Part shown: positions 60,195-64,000 of the stretch, one piece after another
Position numbering within the stretch: position 1 is the first letter of the stretch
How the letters are laid out: each line of letters opens with the position of its first letter
Assembly (NCBI RefSeq): GCF_900199375.1
Contig: NZ_LT900217.1
Span: 744,001-808,000 of the forward strand
DNA length: 64,000 nucleotides
Reading direction: 5' to 3'
Source: Gordonibacter urolithinfaciens
GTDB lineage: Bacteria > Actinomycetota > Coriobacteriia > Coriobacteriales > Eggerthellaceae
Notes under the pieces: model-generated
What the model saw: only the letters and a program-made list of their open reading frames with translations
What the model was told of the DNA's origin: nothing
Databases searched by the model: none
Translations under genes and position numbers: made by a program

Positions 60195-61196
60195 CTAGAA
60201 GCCGCTCACGATGTCGCGCGCCCAGGAGCCGCTCTTCACGAGGGCCAGGATGAGCAGCACGCACATGGCCAGGTACTGCAGCGCGTAGGTGAGCCCGTTT
60301 GCGACCGCGTCGGCCGGGGTGCCCGTCCCGGGGTTCGCCCCGGTGAGCCCGCCGAGCACGAGCGGGAACGATATGAGCAGCACGAGGATGATGACGCCGG
60401 CGATGCAGACCGCCCCGAAGCTCTTCAGGTAGCCAAGGCCTATCTGGCGCGTGGCGTCCATGCCGAGGAACGCCAGCGGGATCGGGGCGAACGCGGCCAT
60501 GATGTAGAGCTGGAGCGCGCGGGCCCAGCAGACCACGAGGGCGACGACGTAGGCCGCCAGCACCACGACCCAGCTGATGAGGCTCACGACGAGCATGGCG
60601 ATGAGCGACGGGATGTCGTCGTCGGTGGTGACGACGGACACCTCGGGCAGGTCGAGCGCGCCTCCGGCGCCGAAGAGCGCCTCGACTCGGTCGATGGCGA
60701 GCCCGCAGACCTCGTAGATCGACGCCATCAGGTCGAAGCTGTTCTGTATGAGGAACAGGAACACGGCGAAGAACACGAGGAGGAAAACGACCTCCTTGAC
60801 GCCGGGAAGGCTCTGGCTGCCGTCCATGCGCTGGGAGATCTCGATGAGCTTCAGGGTGAAGACCAGGCCGAGCACCCCGCACCCGATCGGCAGGATGGCA
60901 ACCTGCCATACGCCCCGGGCGACGTCGTGCATGGTCAGGTCGCTCGAGCTCGTGAGCATGTGCGCGAAGTCGGCCGAGAGGATCCCGTTCGCGCCGATCG
61001 ACCCGAGCACGCCCGTCTGAGCCTTGAACATCCAGTTGCAGCAGTCGCGCAGAAGGCCGCACAGCCAATCGTTGACGTCCCCGGCTATGTCGGCGTATGC
61101 CGGCTGCGCGGGGACGAGCAGGAGCGCGCAGAGGGCGAACGCCGCCGCGGCGGAGATGGCGAACGCCCTGCGGCGCTGCGCCTTGAGCGCCCGCAC
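60195..61196 (-). CDS. VirB6/TrbL-like membrane protein of the transfer apparatus
   Basis: The 333-residue protein starts at GTG with GGAGG upstream, inside the end of the preceding gene's region. It has a signal-like start (ISAAAAFALCALLLVPAQPA) and six or more hydrophobic segments, such as LPIGCGVLGLVFTLKLIEI, VFLLVFFAVFLFLIQNSFDL, IAMLVVSLISWVVVLAAYVV and VCIAGVIILVLLISFPLVL. The order and position beside VirB4 fit the polytopic component of a type IV secretion channel, though sequence alone does not settle the name. Confidence 0.75.
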   Translation of the reverse strand: MRALKAQRRRAFAISAAAAFALCALLLVPAQPAYADIAGDVNDWLCGLLRDCCNWMFKAQTGVLGSIGANGILSADFAHMLTSSSDLTMHDVARGVWQVAILPIGCGVLGLVFTLKLIEISQRMDGSQSLPGVKEVVFLLVFFAVFLFLIQNSFDLMASIYEVCGLAIDRVEALFGAGGALDLPEVSVVTTDDDIPSLIAMLVVSLISWVVVLAAYVVALVVCWARALQLYIMAAFAPIPLAFLGMDATRQIGLGYLKSFGAVCIAGVIILVLLISFPLVLGGLTGANPGTGTPADAVANGLTYALQYLAMCVLLILALVKSGSWARDIVSGF

Positions 61197-61198
61197 GG

Positions 61199-61918
61199 CT
61201 ACATCGCCTCCAGCGAGCCGCCGCGCGAGACCACGGTGACCACCGTCGAGGCGGGGTCGTCGAGCGTGAAGGTCGTCGACGCGACGTTCCCGGCGTAGTC
61301 GAGCCACACCTCCTTGTCCCAGGTGGCTCCCGCCGCCTGCGGGGACACCTCCGCCGCCTTCCCGGCGACGGCCTCCTCGATGGCGGCGGCATCCGCGCCC
61401 AGCGCCTCGGAGAGGCGGTCGTCGGTGCCGGTCACGGAGAACGCTCCGTCTTGCGCCTTCTGGGGCACGTAGGCCTGCGTCAGGAGGTCGCATGCCAGGG
61501 TGCGGGCGTCCCCGTCGCCCGAGACCTGGATGAGCGAGAGCCCTCCCGCCTTGTCGCCGGTTCCCTTGACCTCGATGGGCACGCTGAGCACGCCGCCGGC
61601 CTCGGAGGGCTCCTCGGCCGAGAAGAACCAGGCGCGCTCGGTGCCGCCCGCGCTCTCCACCATGGCGCCCTCGACGATCCGCAGCGTGGCTGTCGGGTCG
61701 TCGGCGCCCGTCCATGCGGTGTTCCAGAGCGCCTCGGCGCCCGAGGCGGCCTTCCCGGTTGCCGCGTCGGCGCCTGCAGCCGCGGGCTGCTCTTGCTCCT
61801 GGGGACTATCCTGCGCGCCTTCCTGCGGGGCGATGGCGCAGCGCGCCGCGCCCGCGCCGAGCGCCACGGTGAGCGCGCCTGCCGCGACGGCGGCCATGAC
61901 CCTTGACTTTCCCTGCAT
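61199..61918 (-). CDS. Secreted or membrane-anchored protein of the transfer operon
   Basis: The 239-residue protein has a signal peptide (SRVMAAVAAGALTVALGAGA) and an extracellular-type domain (LWNTAWTGADDPTATLRIVE, WDKEVWLDYAGNVASTTFTL). The GAARC after the hydrophobic stretch is not a good lipobox. AGGAGAAACC precedes the ATG. No family is recognised. It is adjacent to the VirB6-like gene and probably part of the mating apparatus. Confidence 0.7.
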   Translation of the reverse strand: MQGKSRVMAAVAAGALTVALGAGAARCAIAPQEGAQDSPQEQEQPAAAGADAATGKAASGAEALWNTAWTGADDPTATLRIVEGAMVESAGGTERAWFFSAEEPSEAGGVLSVPIEVKGTGDKAGGLSLIQVSGDGDARTLACDLLTQAYVPQKAQDGAFSVTGTDDRLSEALGADAAAIEEAVAGKAAEVSPQAAGATWDKEVWLDYAGNVASTTFTLDDPASTVVTVVSRGGSLEAM

Positions 61919-61927
61919 TGGTTTCTC

Positions 61928-63529
61928 CTATCTCGCGGTGAGCGCGCAGCTGAAGCTGCCGATGCCGCTCGCTATGCGGCACACGTCGCCCGTTCGCGGC
62001 TCGTGTATGTACCTGTCGTCGCCGATGTAGATGGCCACGTGGCCCGAGCGGTAGAGGATGTCGCCGGGCTTCGCCTCCGAGAGCGGTATGCGCCTGAGCT
62101 CCTCGTACTGGGAACCCGTGTAGTGGCTTATGCGGATGCCCGCCTGCGCGTAGCAGTACTGCGTGAGCCCGCTGCAGTCGAGCGCCTTGCCGGGGGTCGA
62201 GCCTCCCCACACGTAGGGCACGCCGAGCTGGCTGTACGCCGCCTCGACGATCGCGTTCCCGTTCGCGGTCGAGTCCTTCAGGTCCTCGACCGTCATGGAG
62301 TCGAGCCGGTAGAGGCCCCATTGCGCCATGATCGACTTCAGGGACTCGACGTAGGACGAGTCGGTCGCCCAGCCGGCGTCCTTGAGCCCCTCGGCCATCC
62401 TGTCCGAGTCGTGCCTCTCGATCGCCTCCCGGATGAGGGCGTTGCCCGAGTAGCGCTCCGCCTGCAGGAAGACCCTGCTGCGGAAGCGGATGCACTCGGC
62501 GTCGCCGGTGAAGCGGATGAAGCTCGCCGTGATCTGGGTGTGCTCGCCGGGCACGTACTCCTCGCTGGTGGCCCAGTTCGCCTTGCCGGCCACCTCGGGG
62601 CAGCCCGCGTAGCCCGACCACCACTTCATGCCGAAGAGGTTGTGGTCGCGCTCTGCGAGCTGGCTCATGCGGTCGCCCTGGCCGGACTCCTGGATGATCT
62701 GCGCGATGGTGCAGCCCGCCGGGTGCCCGTACTCCTCCTGGCACTCGAGCGCCGCCTCGACCATCTCGTAGGTGATGTAGGGCGGCAGCCCCTCGAGGCC
62801 CTGCTTGGAGGCCGCGTCGTCCCAGAAGCCGAACAGCGCGCTCAGCAGCTGCGCGACGGCGAGCGCGCAGGCGACGAAGGCCACGATGCCGGCCACCGCC
62901 CCGAGCAGGGCGGGCGCTGCGCCCGAGACCGCGCCCGCGATCGCGGAGGCGGCGCCCTTCGACCCCGCGGCTCGGGCCGCCTCGCCCGACGCCTGCGCGG
63001 CCGCCTGGGCCGCCTGGTGCTTGGCCGGGGCGGTCGCGCCGGCTGCCTCGGGGCCGCGCGCGCCTCCCTTTGGGGCGCCGAGCGCGGTCGCCGCCTTGCG
63101 GCTGCCTTGGGCTGCTTTCTTCGCCTTCCTCTGCCGCAGCCTTCCCGCGGCCTTCTTGGCCGCACGCCCCGCGTCGTACATGCCCGAGGCGCCCTCGAGC
63201 TCCTCCGAGTCGTCGAGCTGGGAGACGGCCTCCCGGGCGATCGCCAGCTTCGCCGCATCGACGCGCGAGCGCATCGCGGCCGCCGCGCGCCGGTCGCCGG
63301 CTGGTTGGGACAATTTGTCCCCGAGCCCGCCTTCCGGCGCGTCGGGCCTGGAAGGGCGCCCCTTCGCCGTTGCGGCGGGGCCTCCCGCCTCGTCGAGCGG
63401 GCCGGCACCCTCCGAGACGTTTCCCAGGGCGTCGCGCTCGGTCTCCGCGACGTCGCCCGCGGTGAGCACGTCGCGGCGCTGCGCCCCGACCACCTCGAGC
63501 ATCCCGCCGCCCTCGCTCGGGCCGGCCAT
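61928..63529 (-). CDS. Bifunctional wall hydrolase, glucosaminidase plus NlpC/P60
   Basis: Cell wall hydrolases open the peptidoglycan for a conjugation channel. The 533-residue protein has a long charged N-terminal part (about 1-200), one membrane helix (VAGIVAFVACALAVAQLLSA), and a glucosaminidase-like lytic domain (IIQESGQGDRMSQLAERDHN, FGMKWWSGYAGC). The NlpC/P60 end has KALDCSGLTQYCYAQAG (catalytic Cys) and HVAIYIGDDRYIHEP (His). This is the CwlT/Tn916 Orf14 architecture. Start at 63529 is chosen at the first ATG after the VirB4 stop; the open frame continues upstream over it. Confidence 0.88.
   Translation of the reverse strand: MAGPSEGGGMLEVVGAQRRDVLTAGDVAETERDALGNVSEGAGPLDEAGGPAATAKGRPSRPDAPEGGLGDKLSQPAGDRRAAAAMRSRVDAAKLAIAREAVSQLDDSEELEGASGMYDAGRAAKKAAGRLRQRKAKKAAQGSRKAATALGAPKGGARGPEAAGATAPAKHQAAQAAAQASGEAARAAGSKGAASAIAGAVSGAAPALLGAVAGIVAFVACALAVAQLLSALFGFWDDAASKQGLEGLPPYITYEMVEAALECQEEYGHPAGCTIAQIIQESGQGDRMSQLAERDHNLFGMKWWSGYAGCPEVAGKANWATSEEYVPGEHTQITASFIRFTGDAECIRFRSRVFLQAERYSGNALIREAIERHDSDRMAEGLKDAGWATDSSYVESLKSIMAQWGLYRLDSMTVEDLKDSTANGNAIVEAAYSQLGVPYVWGGSTPGKALDCSGLTQYCYAQAGIRISHYTGSQYEELRRIPLSEAKPGDILYRSGHVAIYIGDDRYIHEPRTGDVCRIASGIGSFSCALTAR
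63307..63321. repeat. 15-base palindrome, second copy
   Basis: GGGACAA-T-TTGTCCC again, within the coding sequence of the wall hydrolase at the codons for GDKL. The match to 56221 continues for CGAG. Confidence 0.6.
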
Positions 63530-63531
63530 TC

Positions 63532-64000
63532 CTATTCCTCCGCCTCTCGCGCCGCCCGGCGCATCTCGCGCTCGGCGACCTCTGCGGGCTTGGTGTTCCA
63601 CAGGTCGTAGAGCGGGCCTTTCGGGAAGTCGTCGGTGATGGGCACGCGGATCCCGGCGCTGATGAGCAGGCCCTCGCCGGGCTTGACGGCGTCGCCGATG
63701 TAGCCGCGCTCCGTGGCGGAGAGCTGGAGCATCTCCGCCCATGCGTCGAGGTCGGCGGTGGACTGCTTGTGCAGCAGGAAGAACTCGGAGTTGAGCACCA
63801 TGTCGCGGGCCTCGGCGTTGGCCAGCATGTGGCTCGTGTTCTGGCTGATGCCGGTGCAGATGAGGCCGAACTTGCGCCCCTCGCGCCACAGGCGGGCGAA
63901 GTACTCGACCACCGTCGGGTGCGCGAAGAGGCTCTGCACCTCGTCGATGTAGAGCCAGGTGTAGTTGGGGCGCGGCGGCGTTACCATCACGCGGTTGCGC
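63532..64000 (-). CDS. VirB4-like conjugation ATPase, C-terminal part
   Basis: The frame is open to the right edge, so only the last 155 codons are here. WLYIDEVQSLFAHPTVVEYF is the Walker B region, and FGLICTGISQNTSHMLAN contains the TQN-like motif of VirB4/TraC ATPases, which energise type IV transfer. The end, MRRAAREAEE, is charged. It overlaps the start region of the wall hydrolase gene (stop 63532-63534, next start 63529). Confidence 0.85.
   Translation of the reverse strand, partial: RNRVMVTPPRPNYTWLYIDEVQSLFAHPTVVEYFARLWREGRKFGLICTGISQNTSHMLANAEARDMVLNSEFFLLHKQSTADLDAWAEMLQLSATERGYIGDAVKPGEGLLISAGIRVPITDDFPKGPLYDLWNTKPAEVAEREMRRAAREAEE

Larger units (their letters stand above)
31013..64000. 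mobile_element. Integrative conjugative element, left part
   Basis: From the guaA 3' end rightward come xre, xis, int, a mobilisation-type protein, defence genes, tet(W), parA/parB, mobC-like, relaxase, VirB6-like, NlpC/P60 and VirB4 genes. The content is typical of actinobacterial integrative conjugative elements. Its right end is beyond 64000, so the element is at least 33 kb. The cargo region 33900-50150 is less GC-rich than the chromosome, and 40528-43897 is clearly AT-richer still. Confidence 0.8.

Overview
The window looks like a chromosomal segment of a high-GC anaerobic gut actinobacterium of the Coriobacteriia, most like Eggerthella or Gordonibacter. This is an inference from three things: high-GC codon use; a LuxR-type regulator with a twelve-helix membrane half beside an aromatic-acid-type MFS carrier; and a molybdopterin oxidoreductase operon with small Cys-rich partner proteins. 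These are hallmarks of Eggerthellaceae that process plant or host phenolics.

Positions 1-31024 are chromosomal. In order: the str operon (rpsL, rpsG, start of fusA); a PIN-toxin/RelB-type antitoxin pair; an M20 peptidase; a CBS-containing manganese pyrophosphatase; a one-chain L-serine dehydratase; a zinc-ribbon/FKBP pair; a radical SAM protein; a molybdoenzyme operon (14333 down to 10878, possibly to 10344); an MFS carrier; a membrane LuxR regulator; DegV; PcrA; a Na/Pi symporter; chorismate mutase plus DAHP synthase; UppP; a DUF5655 protein; and guaA. The molybdoenzyme is the metabolic highlight. Its catalytic subunit has no cysteine before residue 106, and its ferredoxin-like small subunit has lost all but two of the expected cluster cysteines, so the pair appears to carry no Fe-S cluster. 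A nearly identical 23-bp motif lies upstream of this operon and in the MFS/LuxR intergenic region, suggesting one regulon.

From the 3' end of guaA (about 31013) to the right edge lies an integrative conjugative element. It has an Xre regulator, excisionase, tyrosine integrase and a cluster of GGGAGTAA repeats next to guaA. A defence cargo follows (DUF262, DUF4238, type III Res and Mod, an uncharacterised 264-aa protein, DUF4391, an SNF2-type helicase). The right part holds the conjugation and maintenance block: ParA/ParB, MobC-like protein and relaxase on the + strand, then VirB4, a NlpC/P60 hydrolase, a VirB6/TrbL-like protein, an LPXTG-type adhesin and a class B sortase on the - strand. The element continues past 64000.

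Inside the cargo, the type III mod gene is split by a low-GC insert of about 3.37 kb that carries tet(W) with its leader/attenuator and a serine-recombinase remnant. The two ends of the insert are imperfect inverted repeats around a GC dinucleotide. Removing the insert at GC gives back one in-frame mod gene of 624 codons. GTAC-N6-GTAC palindromes occur both at the xre/xis promoter and upstream of parA, which points to common control of excision and maintenance.
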